Assembly (NCBI RefSeq): GCF_003234965.1
Contig: NZ_QKVK01000017.1
Coordinates: 1 to 32,419, forward strand
Reading direction: 5' to 3'
Source of the DNA: Aestuariivirga litoralis
Lineage (GTDB): Bacteria > Pseudomonadota > Alphaproteobacteria > Rhizobiales > Aestuariivirgaceae
Length of the DNA stretch: 32,419 nucleotides
In this document: piece after piece, positions 1 to 8,443 of the stretch
Layout: the number at the start of each line of letters is the position of its first letter
Position numbering within the stretch: the stretch's first letter is position 1
Notes under the pieces: generated by a model
What the model was told of the DNA's origin: nothing
The model's database searches: none
What the model saw: only the letters and a program-made list of their open reading frames with translations
Translations under genes and position numbers: made by a program

Positions 1-2
1 GA

Positions 3-25
3 ATGCCCGGGACAAGCCCGGGCAT
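3..25. repeat. GC-rich intergenic palindrome
   Basis: A perfect 9-bp inverted repeat, ATGCCCGGG (3-11) and CCCGGGCAT (17-25), surrounds a 5-nt loop. It lies just past the stop codon of the flavin reductase gene, so it could end that transcript, but no T-tract follows on the minus strand. From memory, very similar ATGCCCGGG-acaag-CCCGGGCAT elements are dispersed between genes in many alphaproteobacteria. A REP-like repeat is therefore as likely as a gene-specific terminator. The element is close to the window edge, so its full extent is unknown. Confidence 0.6.
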
Positions 26-51
26 GATGAGGGTGGGGATGAGCGGGACGA

Positions 52-600
52 CTAGGGCCTCTTCTCCACCCACTCCAAAAAGCTCTCGAACCACTTGCCC
101 AAGTGCCGCCGCGTCTCGGCGTCGATCAAGTTCCCCGCGGCGTCGAACTTCTCCTCGTTGTGGTTCACGAAGACTTCCGGACGCGGCATGGTGATGGCCT
201 GCAGCGCCTGCAGGTTCTGCCGCAGGTGATATTGCGCCCGCGCCGTGCCGACGAACTGCCCGCCGCCGGCACCCACGATCCCCACCCGCTTCCAGCGGAA
301 GGGCGAGCCGCCGCGCGACAGCCAGTCGGTGGCATTCTTCAGCACACCGGGCACGGAGAAATTATACTCGGGACAGGCGATGACGATGCCATCCGCAGCG
401 CGGATCCTGGCATCGAGCACCTTCACCGCCTCGGGCTTGCCCGTCGCCGCCTCGTCATCCTCGTCGAACAGCGGAATGCCGTGCAGCGTCGCTATGTCGA
501 AGGAGTCATGCGCCGGCGTCATCTCCTTTAGCGCGCGCAACAGCCCCGTGTTGGTCGATGCCTTGCGCAGCGCACCGCTGATGCCGAGTAACTTGGTCAT
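52..600 (-). CDS. NAD(P)H-dependent FMN reductase family protein
   Basis: A 182-residue single-domain flavodoxin-fold protein of the NADPH-dependent FMN reductase (ChrR/YieF/SsuE-like) family. The N-terminus carries the FMN phosphate-binding loop as GISGALRKASTNT (residues 6-18). The family hallmark PEYN occurs in CPEYNFSVPGVLKNATDW in the middle of the protein. Such enzymes are cytoplasmic and reduce FMN, quinones or oxyanions with NAD(P)H; the physiological substrate cannot be read from sequence. The start codon overlaps the stop of the upstream photolyase gene in an ATGA arrangement (597-600), which implies one transcript and translational coupling. A role in keeping flavin reduced for the photolyase is possible but is only inference from position. 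Confidence 0.9.
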   Translation of the reverse strand: MTKLLGISGALRKASTNTGLLRALKEMTPAHDSFDIATLHGIPLFDEDDEAATGKPEAVKVLDARIRAADGIVIACPEYNFSVPGVLKNATDWLSRGGSPFRWKRVGIVGAGGGQFVGTARAQYHLRQNLQALQAITMPRPEVFVNHNEEKFDAAGNLIDAETRRHLGKWFESFLEWVEKRP

Positions 601-2024
601 GCCGACCCCTTGATCACCTTGAAGGCCTCCAGCGCGCGATCGCGCGCCTTGCCGTGGTCCACGACAGGATGGGGGTAGTTCTTGCCCAGTTCAACCCCGG
701 CCGCCTTCAGCACCAACGCGGGCGCCTCCCACGGCCGGTGTACGAATTCATCGGGCAGATGCGCCAGTTCCGGCAGCCACTTCTTCACGTAAGCCCCGGC
801 CGGGTCGAACTTCTCGCCCTGCAGGACCGGATTGAAGATGCGGAAATAGGGTGCGGCATCCGCCCCGCAGCCCGCCACCCACTGCCAGCTCGCAGCATTG
901 TTGCCGATGTCGGCATCGACGAGGGTATCCCAGAACCAGCGCTCACCCTCCTGCCAGGGGATCAGCAGATCCTTGATGAGGAAGGAGGCCGCGATCATAC
1001 GCACCCGGTTGTGCATGATGCCCGTCACCCACAATTCGCGCATACCGGCGTCGACGATGGGATAGCCCGTGCGCCCCTTCTGCCAGGCGGACAGCGCCTT
1101 CGCATTCTCGCTCCACGGGAACGCGGCGAACTCCGGCCGGAAGGGCTTCTCTGGCAAGGTCGGCCAGTGATGCAGCAGGTGATAAGAGAACTCCCGCCAC
1201 AGCACTTCCTTCAGGAACTTCTCGGCCGCCCTGTCGAGCTTGCCGCCCGCCGCAACTTGCGCCGCGCGCACCGCATGCCAGCACTGGGCCGGACTGATCT
1301 CGCCGAAGCGGAGATAGGGCGAGAGCCTGGAGGTCACATCGCGGTCAGGCCGGTCGCGCTCGTCGGCGTAGAATTCGAGCCCGTCGGCGATGAAGTCCCT
1401 CAGCCGCTGCGCAGCACCTGCCTCGCCCGGTGTCCAGTGCGCCGCCATGCCCTTGGCCCAGTCGGGCTTCGTCGGCAGCAGCGTCCAGTCGGCAAGCGTG
1501 TCGCTCTTCAGCTGGCCATCATATGCTCTGAACTTCGGCACGGGCTTCAGCGGCTTCGGCTCGCCCGCCGCGAAGCAGGCCTTGGAGAAGGGGGTATAGA
1601 CCTTGTAGGGCTCGCCGGAGCCATTGCGGATCGCCTCCGGCTCATGCAGCAGGAAACCGCCATAGCGGTGGCAGGAGGCCCCCGCCGTCTCGGCCACGAC
1701 CTTCACGCGCCGTTCGAGATCTCCGGACCACGGCGCATAATCACGCGTGAAGTGCACGGACGTCGCGCCGCTCTCCTTCAACATGGCGGCGATCACCTTG
1801 TCCGCCGCCCCCCGCCGCAGCACCAGCGGCACCTTGGCGGACAGCGCCTCCAGGCTCTTGTGCAGCCACCAGCGCGAGGCCCCGCCCAGCCGCCGGTCCC
1901 CCGGCGTCTCGTCATCGAGCACATAGAGGAAAATCACCGGGCCCTGCGCCGCCGCCGCCGTCAGGGCGGCATTGTCGGTGAGGCGCAGGTCATTGCGAAG
2001 CCAGTAGAGGGACGGGGATGCCAT
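597..2024 (-). CDS. phrB: Deoxyribodipyrimidine photolyase (class I CPD type)
   Basis: About 475 residues, the usual length for a class I DNA photolyase, which uses blue light and FADH- to split cyclobutane pyrimidine dimers. The N-terminal antenna domain begins with LYWLRNDLRLTDNAAL. The C-terminal FAD domain holds EVLWREFSYHLLHHWP, TGYPIVDAGMRELWVTGIMH, WFWDTLVDADIGNNAASWQW and PYFRIFNPVLQG, including the tryptophans of the electron-transfer chain. I chose the ATG at 2024, giving a protein starting MASPSLYW, because AAAGG lies just upstream and family proteins begin there; a GTG at 2039 would add five residues. The gene overlaps the downstream flavin reductase by four bases. The ABC-transporter permease ends 80 bp upstream on the same strand, so a separate promoter is likely but was not identified. 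Confidence 0.95.
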   Translation of the reverse strand: MASPSLYWLRNDLRLTDNAALTAAAAQGPVIFLYVLDDETPGDRRLGGASRWWLHKSLEALSAKVPLVLRRGAADKVIAAMLKESGATSVHFTRDYAPWSGDLERRVKVVAETAGASCHRYGGFLLHEPEAIRNGSGEPYKVYTPFSKACFAAGEPKPLKPVPKFRAYDGQLKSDTLADWTLLPTKPDWAKGMAAHWTPGEAGAAQRLRDFIADGLEFYADERDRPDRDVTSRLSPYLRFGEISPAQCWHAVRAAQVAAGGKLDRAAEKFLKEVLWREFSYHLLHHWPTLPEKPFRPEFAAFPWSENAKALSAWQKGRTGYPIVDAGMRELWVTGIMHNRVRMIAASFLIKDLLIPWQEGERWFWDTLVDADIGNNAASWQWVAGCGADAAPYFRIFNPVLQGEKFDPAGAYVKKWLPELAHLPDEFVHRPWEAPALVLKAAGVELGKNYPHPVVDHGKARDRALEAFKVIKGSA

Positions 2025-2104
2025 GCGCCTTTTACGCACCGGGCGGGGGTGGGGATCAACCCCTGGGTCATCTCCCGCTCAAGACGCGGAAGAGGACAGG
2101 CCCG

Positions 2105-3175
2105 TCAATCCATATCCCCCTGCTTTTCCTTCAGCACCTGCGCGTAGACATTGATGATCAGTGCCGCCAGCAGGATCAGCCCGCGGATCAGGATCTTGAG
2201 GAAACTGTCGATCTGGATGTGGTCGAGCCCGTTATTCACCACCCCCAGCACGAGGAGCCCGATGATGGTGTTGCCGATGCCACCCCGCCCGCCGAAGAGG
2301 GACGTGCCGCCCACCACCACGGCGGCGATGGCATCGAGCAGGAAGGTGTCGAACTGGTTCTGCTGGGCCGAACCGAAATAGGCGACACCCAGCATGCCGG
2401 CGATGCCGGAGCACATGGCGCAGATCACCATCACCGAGCCGATGATGAACTTGACGTTGACGCCGGAGTATTCCGCCGCTTCGCGGTTGCCGCCCACCAT
2501 GTAGACGTAGCGGCCATAACGCGTATAGGTCAGCACCAGGTGCCCGACGAGAAGGAAGATCATGCATACGATGATCGGCCAACCGATGGGAATGAACATC
2601 GCCTTGCCGGCCGCGTTCAAACCCAGCGGAATGGTGAAGGCGGTGCCTGAACCCAGCGTGGTGATGAGGTCCGGGTACTGGTAGGCGATCTGCCCGCGCA
2701 CGAGGAGCGCCGAGACGCCATTGGCGATCTGCATCATGGCCAGTGTCATGATGAAGGACGGGATGCCGATGAAGGTCATGCCGAAGGCGGTGACGAGGCC
2801 GAAGGCAAGGGCCGAGAGCAGCGCCAGGATGATGGCGATCCAGCCCGGCAGCGGAATGTTGGCGATGTTCACGTAATCCGGCTGGATGGTGAAATAGGCG
2901 ACCGTGATGCCAACCGCATTCGCCACCGCGGCAACGGAGAGGTCGATCTCCGCCGTCAGGATCACGAAGGTGAGACCCACCGCGATGATGCCGGTGATCG
3001 ACAGCTGGCGCACGATGTTCAGCATGTTGTCGAGCGTCAGGAAGGAACTCGACGCGAAGCTGAAGAACACCACGAGCGCCACCAGCGTGAACACCGGCGC
3101 GATATTGCGCAGTTGATCGGCGAGGAAGCGCTTCAGGGAGAAGCTCTTGGGCGCTGCCGTTTCAACCGTGGTCAT
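2105..3175 (-). CDS. CUT2-type sugar ABC transporter permease
   Basis: A 356-residue polytopic inner-membrane protein of the RbsC/BPD_transp_2 family with roughly nine to ten hydrophobic segments. Recognisable family stretches are SFLTLDNMLNIVRQLSITGI, VGLTFVILTAEIDLSVAAVA, the loop VGGNREAAEYSGVN that contacts the ATPase, and the late GGTSLFGGRGGIGNTIIG. I placed the start at ATG 3175 because GGAG precedes it and the upstream in-frame extension is arginine-rich and unlike the family. It is the last gene of a three-gene importer set read leftwards (binding protein, ATPase, permease) and begins 25 bp after the ATPase stop. As in other CUT2 systems a single permease gene is present, presumably forming a homodimer. 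Confidence 0.93.
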   Translation of the reverse strand: MTTVETAAPKSFSLKRFLADQLRNIAPVFTLVALVVFFSFASSSFLTLDNMLNIVRQLSITGIIAVGLTFVILTAEIDLSVAAVANAVGITVAYFTIQPDYVNIANIPLPGWIAIILALLSALAFGLVTAFGMTFIGIPSFIMTLAMMQIANGVSALLVRGQIAYQYPDLITTLGSGTAFTIPLGLNAAGKAMFIPIGWPIIVCMIFLLVGHLVLTYTRYGRYVYMVGGNREAAEYSGVNVKFIIGSVMVICAMCSGIAGMLGVAYFGSAQQNQFDTFLLDAIAAVVVGGTSLFGGRGGIGNTIIGLLVLGVVNNGLDHIQIDSFLKILIRGLILLAALIINVYAQVLKEKQGDMD

Positions 3176-3200
3176 GTTCACTCCGTCTCCTTCAAAAGCC

Positions 3201-4718
3201 TCAAGCCGCCGCCAGCAGGTCTGCCTTCTCGATGTGCCCCGTCGCAAATTCACGCGCCACCGTGCCCTTGCGGATAACCGTCACGCGGTCGGCGAGTGTC
3301 AGGATGGTCTCCGGCTCGGTGGAAAGCACGAGAATGGCCACACCCTTGTCGCGCAGCGACTTGACGATGCGGATCACGTCTTCCTTTGCCCCCACGTCCA
3401 TGCCGCGGGTCGGCTCCGACAGGATGAGCACGCGCGGCAGGTGGGTGAGCCACTTGGCCAGCGCCACCTTCTGCTGGTTGCCGCCCGACAAGGAGCCCAG
3501 CGGAATTGCCGTGCGCGGCGGCCTGATCTGGAGGTCCTTGATATGACCCTCGGTGATGCGCTTCTCGGTCCTGGGCTTAAGCCACATGCGGTGGATGCGC
3601 TCGAGGATCGAGATCGACACGTTCTTGTAGACCGGCTCCTGGCGAAACAGCATCATCCGCCGGTTTTCCGGCACGAAGGCGATGCCCTTGGCGCGCGCTG
3701 CCGCGGTTGACCTGAATCGCACCGGCTTGCCGTCGAGGCTCACCGAGCCGCGCCGCAGCGGCACCTTGCCGAACAGGGCACGCGCCAGCTCGATTTGACC
3801 AGAGCCCATGAAGCCATAGACGCCGGCGATCTCCCCGGCGCGCAGCTCGATCGAGAAATCCCGCAGGTTCTTGCCATCGCTGACCCCGGAGACCGAGAGC
3901 ACCACGGGCTTGGCATCATCGCCCGTCAGCTCCGCCGCCTCGCCCATGTGCATGTCCTTGGAACCGCGCCCGATCATGTGGGCGATCACGCTGTCCTTGG
4001 TGAGGTTCTTGGTCTGCTCGGTGATCACCTTCTTGCCATTGCGGAACACCGTGACGCGGTCGGAAATGTCCAGAACGTCGTCGAGGAAATGCGAGATGAA
4101 GACGATGGAGCGGCCCTCGGCGCGCAGCCGCCGCAGCACCTCGAAAAGCTGCTTCACCTCTGGCGGCGACAGTGCCGATGTCGGCTCGTCGAGAATGATG
4201 ATCTGCGCGCCGGAGAACAGCACACGGGAGAGTTCGACCAGCTGCTGCAGCCCGACGGGCAGCGAGCCCATGGTGGTGGTGGGGTCGATGTCGAGGCCGA
4301 GACTGGCGATCAGCTGTTTCGCCTCACGGTTCATGCGGCCCCAATCCACCGTGCCGATCGAGGTGAGCGGCTGGTTGCCGAGGAACACGTTCTCCGCCAC
4401 GCTCAGGTCCGGAACGATCGAGAGCTCCTGGTGCACCATGCCGATGGAATTGGCCAGCGCGTCCCGCGCCGAGCGCAGCCGAACCTCGCGGCCCTTGATT
4501 CGCATGGTGCCGTCGAAATCGGTGTGGACGCCTGCGATGATCTTCATTGTGGTTGACTTGCCCGCACCGTTCTCGCCGACCAGCCCGTGGATCTCGCCTG
4601 GCAGCAGGGTGAAGTCCACGTTCTGCAGCGCCATGACGCCGCCGAAGTGCTTCGATACGTTGGAAAGCTCGAGCAGGGGTTCTGCACCCCCGCTCGCTTG
4701 TTGTGACTGATCAGCCAT
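3201..4718 (-). CDS. CUT2-type sugar ABC transporter ATPase (two NBDs)
   Basis: A 505-residue cytoplasmic ATPase with two tandem nucleotide-binding domains, as in RbsA and MglA. NBD1 has Walker A GENGAGKST (near residue 50), signature LPVGLQQLVELSR and Walker B IIILDEPTSALSP. NBD2 has the degenerate P-loop GFMGSGQ that is normal in this family, and signature LSGGNQQKVALAK. Its Walker B reads VLILSEPTRGMDVG, with serine 434 where the family normally has aspartate while the catalytic-position glutamate remains; this is unusual. The ATG at 4718 is used; the TTG just before it is not needed. The gene starts 6 bp after the binding-protein stop, so the two are almost certainly co-transcribed and coupled. 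Confidence 0.94.
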   Translation of the reverse strand: MADQSQQASGGAEPLLELSNVSKHFGGVMALQNVDFTLLPGEIHGLVGENGAGKSTTMKIIAGVHTDFDGTMRIKGREVRLRSARDALANSIGMVHQELSIVPDLSVAENVFLGNQPLTSIGTVDWGRMNREAKQLIASLGLDIDPTTTMGSLPVGLQQLVELSRVLFSGAQIIILDEPTSALSPPEVKQLFEVLRRLRAEGRSIVFISHFLDDVLDISDRVTVFRNGKKVITEQTKNLTKDSVIAHMIGRGSKDMHMGEAAELTGDDAKPVVLSVSGVSDGKNLRDFSIELRAGEIAGVYGFMGSGQIELARALFGKVPLRRGSVSLDGKPVRFRSTAAARAKGIAFVPENRRMMLFRQEPVYKNVSISILERIHRMWLKPRTEKRITEGHIKDLQIRPPRTAIPLGSLSGGNQQKVALAKWLTHLPRVLILSEPTRGMDVGAKEDVIRIVKSLRDKGVAILVLSTEPETILTLADRVTVIRKGTVAREFATGHIEKADLLAAA

Positions 4719-4724
4719 CAAGGG

Positions 4725-5750
4725 TCAGATCAGGAAGTTCTTCTGCAGCCACAAATGGCCGGGCGCCGTTTCCTTGGTGATGACGGGGCCGTCGGCGAGG
4801 ATGAAGTCCGGAATATCCTTGCCGGCCTTCTCGCCGCCCTGCACCGCGGCGACACCCGCCGCCACCGCCCAGCCATGGATGCGGCAGGAGGGGTTGCGCA
4901 CGGTGGCCACCATCACGCCGTCGAGCACCGCGTTCACGGCAGGCGGCATGGCGTCGACACCGGCGATCAGGATGTCGGTGCGGTTCTTGGCCTTCATCAC
5001 GTTGTAGGCGGCAAGAGCCATGTCGTCGTTGTGGAAGAAGGCACCCTTGATGTCCGGATACTGAGTCAGGAGCGAGTCCCAGATGCGGGCCACCTTGGTC
5101 ACGTCCCAGTCGGCGGGCTGCTCATCAAGGAGCTTGATGTTGGCATTGCCGTCGATCACCTGGTGGAAGCCCTTGGCGCGGCCCTGGGCACCGGAATGAC
5201 CGAGCGCACCCTGCGTCATCACGATGTTGCCGGCCCCACCCATGGCGCTGACCAGCGCATTGGTGACGACCGAGCCCATCATGATGTTGTCGGGCGCGAT
5301 GAAGGTCTGCAGCGGCACCGTGCCGGGAGGGGCGACGAGCGTGTCCATGGCGATCACCGGCGTGCCGGCGTCGATCATCTTCTTGATCGGGTCGGTCAGC
5401 GTGCCGATGCCGAAGGTCTGGATCGCCACGAAGTCCCATGTCTGCGAGGCCATGTTGTCAATGGCGGCGCGCTGCTTGGTGGCGGAGAGTTCACCGTCGA
5501 ACCAGGTGACCTCCACATTCATGAGCTTGCCCCAGGCCTCCGCTGCCTGCTTGCCCTGGGCGCACCAGGTGGCCTGCAGGCCGGCATTGGAGAAGGCAGC
5601 CTTCATCGGCTTGCCAGCGGGGGCGAGCGCCTGTGCCATGGCGGGGTCGAAGCCCGCATCGGCCAGCAGGGCGGCGCCGAGTGCGGTAGCACCCAGCTTC
5701 TTGAACACGTCACGGCGGTTGGCGGCTTCCTTGATGAGATCGTCGAGCAT
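4725..5750 (-). CDS. Periplasmic sugar-binding protein of the ABC importer
   Basis: A 341-residue periplasmic binding protein of the type 1 (RbsB-like, Peripla_BP_4) fold. I chose ATG 5750 because GGAGGAGG lies at good spacing and the protein then begins with an export signal: NRRDVFKKLG, a twin-arginine-like pair, followed by a hydrophobic alanine/leucine run ending near AMAQA. Typical elements include the alternate-access segment ATKQRAAIDNMASQ, PVIAMDT, FFHNDDMALAAYNVMKA and IAGVDAMPPAVNAVLDG. It is the first gene of the importer set and is divergent from mtnK across about 245 bp. That shared regulatory region, together with mtnK and mtnA, suggests the ligand is methylthioribose or a related ribose derivative. 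The ligand is inference; ribose or another pentose cannot be excluded. Confidence 0.9.
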   Translation of the reverse strand: MLDDLIKEAANRRDVFKKLGATALGAALLADAGFDPAMAQALAPAGKPMKAAFSNAGLQATWCAQGKQAAEAWGKLMNVEVTWFDGELSATKQRAAIDNMASQTWDFVAIQTFGIGTLTDPIKKMIDAGTPVIAMDTLVAPPGTVPLQTFIAPDNIMMGSVVTNALVSAMGGAGNIVMTQGALGHSGAQGRAKGFHQVIDGNANIKLLDEQPADWDVTKVARIWDSLLTQYPDIKGAFFHNDDMALAAYNVMKAKNRTDILIAGVDAMPPAVNAVLDGVMVATVRNPSCRIHGWAVAAGVAAVQGGEKAGKDIPDFILADGPVITKETAPGHLWLQKNFLI

Positions 5751-5864
5751 TGCGTTGGTCCTCCTCCAAAGCTCATGGTCTCTCGCGCGCCCGGGATGGC
5801 TTCGTGCCGGCTGTTCGGCCGAAACTTCTTGAGGACGCCGATCCCGGAAAACATCCGACACAGA

Positions 5865-5976
5865 TTGCGAATTGTCCAGAGCTATTGTGTGATAAATGCA
5901 GAATGCTGCATGGCATCAAAGTTTTCGCGAATGCGAAAGTGCTGACTTGCGATGGCATCGGCTTGCATTTGCGATG
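5865..5976. promoter_or_regulatory. Divergent control region with candidate operators
   Basis: The region between the importer genes and mtnK holds repeated sequence elements. TTGCGATG occurs twice in direct orientation at 5947-5954 and 5969-5976, exactly 22 bp (about two helical turns) apart. A related TTGCGA lies at 5865-5870. A perfect inverted repeat, TTTCGC at 5923-5928 and GCGAAA at 5933-5938, has a 4-nt centre. These are plausible regulator-binding sites controlling both directions. No regulator gene adjoins the cluster and I could not name convincing -35/-10 boxes. Confidence 0.4.
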
Positions 5977-5995
5977 AGTTTCAGTGCTCAATGAC

Positions 5996-7306
5996 ATGAA
6001 CGCATCAGCAATCCGCATGTCTGCAATGATCGAGAGTCGAGACGGCTACGCCCCCCAGAAACCCGAAACCCTCGCTGCTTATCTTTCAGGCATCGAGAAT
6101 GTGCGCCGCATTCTTGGCGGCCCGCCGGATCAGTGGTCCATCATGGAGGTGGGCGACGGCAACCTGAACCTCGTGTTCATCGTGAAGGGACCCGTCGGTG
6201 GTGTCGCCGTGAAGCAGGCGCTGCCTTATGTGCGGCTGGTGGGGGAAAGCTGGCCGCTGCCGCTGTCGCGGGCCCACTACGAGCACATGGCGCTGAGCGA
6301 GCAGGCGCGCCTCACCGGTGCGCTGGTGCCGAAGATCCATCATTATGACGAAGCCCTCGCCCTGATCGTGATGGAGCTTCTCGAGCCCCACATCATCATG
6401 CGGCGCGGCATGATCGGTGGTGTCGAGTATCCGAGATTCGCCGCCGACATTTCCACCTTCATGGCGCGCACCCTCTATTTCACCTCCGACCTTGCGCTGG
6501 CGGCCGACCGGAAAAAGGCCCTGATCGCTGCCTTTGCCGGCAACACGGCGCTGTGCAAGATCACGGAGGACCTGATCTTCACCGATCCTTATCGCGTGGC
6601 CGCGCTCAACCGCTGGACGTCGCCGCAGCTCGATGCCTACGCCGCGCGCTGGCGGCAGGATGGTGACCTCAAGGTGGCTGTCTCCCGTCTCAAGCTGAAG
6701 TTCCTGTCCTCCGCAGAGGCCATGCTGCACGGCGACCTGCACACTGGCTCGGTCATGCTGACCCCGGAGGACACCCGCGTCATAGACCCGGAATTCGCCT
6801 TCATGGGTCCCATGGGCTTCGACGTCGGCGCCATCGTTGCCAATTTCCTGCTGAACTTCTTCGCCCAGGACGGCCATGAGAAGGATTCGGGCGAGCGCGA
6901 CCCCTACCGCGGCTGGGTTCTCGCCACGCTGGAGCAGATCATCGACCAGTTCCGCGCGAAATTCCTCGAGCTGTGGCGCGAGAACCCGACGGGGGATGCC
7001 TATCCCGCCTCGCTGTTCGAGGGCGTCGACGGCGCGGCACGGCTCGAGATCGAGCGTCAGGCCTACATGGACCGCCTGTGGACCGACACAGTGGGCTTTG
7101 CTGCGGCCAAGATGATCCGCCGCATTCTGGGGCTCGCCCACAACATCGATCTCGAATGGATCGAGGACAAGGACCGCCGGGCCACCTGCGAGGCCCGTGC
7201 CCTGACCCTTGCGCGCGACATGATGGTAAACGCGGCGCGCTATCCCACGATCCGTTCGGTCACCGACGCCGCCCGCCGCATGCGCGTGGAGGTGACGCGT
7301 TACTGA
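5996..7306 (+). CDS. mtnK: S-methyl-5-thioribose kinase
   Basis: A protein of about 436 residues that phosphorylates 5-methylthioribose at C1 with ATP, in the salvage of methylthioadenosine made by polyamine or homoserine-lactone synthesis. It has the aminoglycoside-phosphotransferase-like kinase fold. The glycine-rich loop region reads [16 protein letters not shown], the catalytic loop [13 protein letters not shown], and the metal-binding segment [17 protein letters not shown], all close to the MtnK family pattern. Start choice is uncertain: ATG 5996 is given, GTG 5984 and ATG 6017 are alternatives, and none has a strong Shine-Dalgarno. It is divergent from the sugar importer and its 3' end overlaps mtnA on the opposite strand by seven bases. 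The product is the substrate of MtnA. Confidence 0.94.
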   Translation: MNASAIRMSAMIESRDGYAPQKPETLAAYLSGIENVRRILGGPPDQWSIMEVGDGNLNLVFIVKGPVGGVAVKQALPYVRLVGESWPLPLSRAHYEHMALSEQARLTGALVPKIHHYDEALALIVMELLEPHIIMRRGMIGGVEYPRFAADISTFMARTLYFTSDLALAADRKKALIAAFAGNTALCKITEDLIFTDPYRVAALNRWTSPQLDAYAARWRQDGDLKVAVSRLKLKFLSSAEAMLHGDLHTGSVMLTPEDTRVIDPEFAFMGPMGFDVGAIVANFLLNFFAQDGHEKDSGERDPYRGWVLATLEQIIDQFRAKFLELWRENPTGDAYPASLFEGVDGAARLEIERQAYMDRLWTDTVGFAAAKMIRRILGLAHNIDLEWIEDKDRRATCEARALTLARDMMVNAARYPTIRSVTDAARRMRVEVTRY

Positions 7307-8397
7307 GCCGCGCGTTCCGGAAAGGCCTTCGCGATCGCCCCACGGTTCGCTGCGATCACGCCGCGCTCGGTGATGAGCCCCGTCACATAGCGCGCCGGCG
7401 TCACGTCGAAGGCATAATTCGCCACCTTCGAGCCGCGCGGCACGATCTCCACCGTCTCGATGCGCCCGTCCTCGGTGCGGCCCGTGAGGTGCGACACCTC
7501 ATGGCCGCCGCGTTGCTCGATGGGGATTTCCCGGATCCCGTCGACGACCGTGAAGTCGATGGTGGGCGAGGGCAGGGCGACGTAGAAGGGCACGCCATTG
7601 TCATGGGCCGCCAGGGCCTTGAGATAGGTGCCGATCTTGTTGCACACATCTCCCTGCGCCGTGGTCCGGTCGGTGCCGACGATGGCCATGTCGACAAGGC
7701 CGTGTTGCATCAGGTGGCCGCCCGTGTTGTCCGGGATCACGGTATGCGGCACGCCGTGGTGAAGCAGCTCCCAAGCTGTCAGCGAGGCACCCTGGTTGCG
7801 TGGTCTCGTCTCGTCCACCCAGACATGGATCGGAATACCCGCATCATGCGCGGTGTAGATGGGTGCGGTCGCGGTGCCCCAGTCGACCGTCGCGAGCCAG
7901 CCGGCATTGCAATGAGTGAGGATGTTGATGGTCTGCCCCGGCTTCAGCGATGCAATGTGCCTGATGATGTCGAGGCCGTTGCGGCCGATGGCCTGGTTGA
8001 TGGCCACGTCCTCCTCCGCGATCTCGGCCGCCCGCGCATAGGCTGCGGCCCTGCGCTCAGCCGCTGCCAGCGGCCTGAGCACGCGCGTCATCTCGTCGAG
8101 CGCCCATTTGAGGTTGATGGCCGTAGGACGCGTCTTCACCAGCAGATCGTAAGCACTGGCCAATGCAGCGTCGGAGGCATCCTGCCGCATGGCCAGCGCC
8201 ATGCCATAGGCGGCGGTGACGCCGATCAGCGGCGCGCCGCGCACAAGCATGTCCTTGATGGCATGAGCGGCCTCTTCCGGCGTCCGCAGGGTCACGGTTT
8301 CGAAGACATGCGGAAATTTCGTCTGGTCGATGATGTCCACCGCCCAGCCGTCGGTATTGAGCCAGATGGTGCGGTAATGGCGTCCGTTGACGTTCAT
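7300..8397 (-). CDS. mtnA: S-methyl-5-thioribose-1-phosphate isomerase
   Basis: A 365-residue cytoplasmic isomerase of the aIF-2B alpha/MtnA family that converts methylthioribose-1-phosphate to methylthioribulose-1-phosphate. The N-terminus ([14 protein letters not shown]) and the loop [16 protein letters not shown] are typical. The catalytic cysteine lies in [18 protein letters not shown] and the catalytic aspartate in [22 protein letters not shown] 8397 follows GGAGGA with 5-nt spacing. The gene is convergent with mtnK, with stop codons interlocked at 7300-7306, so the pair is adjacent but not an operon. No mtnB, mtnC, mtnD or DHAP-shunt aldolase lies in the window, so the fate of the product is unknown here. 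Its ribosome-binding site sits in a hairpin. Confidence 0.95.
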   Translation of the reverse strand: MNVNGRHYRTIWLNTDGWAVDIIDQTKFPHVFETVTLRTPEEAAHAIKDMLVRGAPLIGVTAAYGMALAMRQDASDAALASAYDLLVKTRPTAINLKWALDEMTRVLRPLAAAERRAAAYARAAEIAEEDVAINQAIGRNGLDIIRHIASLKPGQTINILTHCNAGWLATVDWGTATAPIYTAHDAGIPIHVWVDETRPRNQGASLTAWELLHHGVPHTVIPDNTGGHLMQHGLVDMAIVGTDRTTAQGDVCNKIGTYLKALAAHDNGVPFYVALPSPTIDFTVVDGIREIPIEQRGGHEVSHLTGRTEDGRIETVEIVPRGSKVANYAFDVTPARYVTGLITERGVIAANRGAIAKAFPERAAQ

Positions 8398-8402
8398 GCA
8401 GG

Positions 8403-8429
8403 TCCTCCACTCGTCACGAGTGTGGAGGA
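8403..8429 (-). promoter_or_regulatory. Hairpin masking the mtnA ribosome-binding site
   Basis: Read on the mRNA strand, TCCTCC (8429-8424) and ACTCGT (8421-8416 region) pair with ACGAGT and GGAGGA (8408-8403), leaving a 2-nt bulge and a tiny loop. GGAGGA is the Shine-Dalgarno of mtnA, five bases before its ATG, so the stem would hide it. The element could control translation. It could also be a weak terminator for the small gene ending at 8444, but no T-run follows. The pairing is seen in the sequence; the function is inferred. Confidence 0.5.
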
Positions 8430-8443
8430 GAACATGCCGACAA

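Noticed and set aside
654-2147. A 497-codon plus-strand frame opposite the photolyase
   Set aside because: The product is rich in Arg, His and Gln with no family resemblance, while the minus strand is an unambiguous photolyase.
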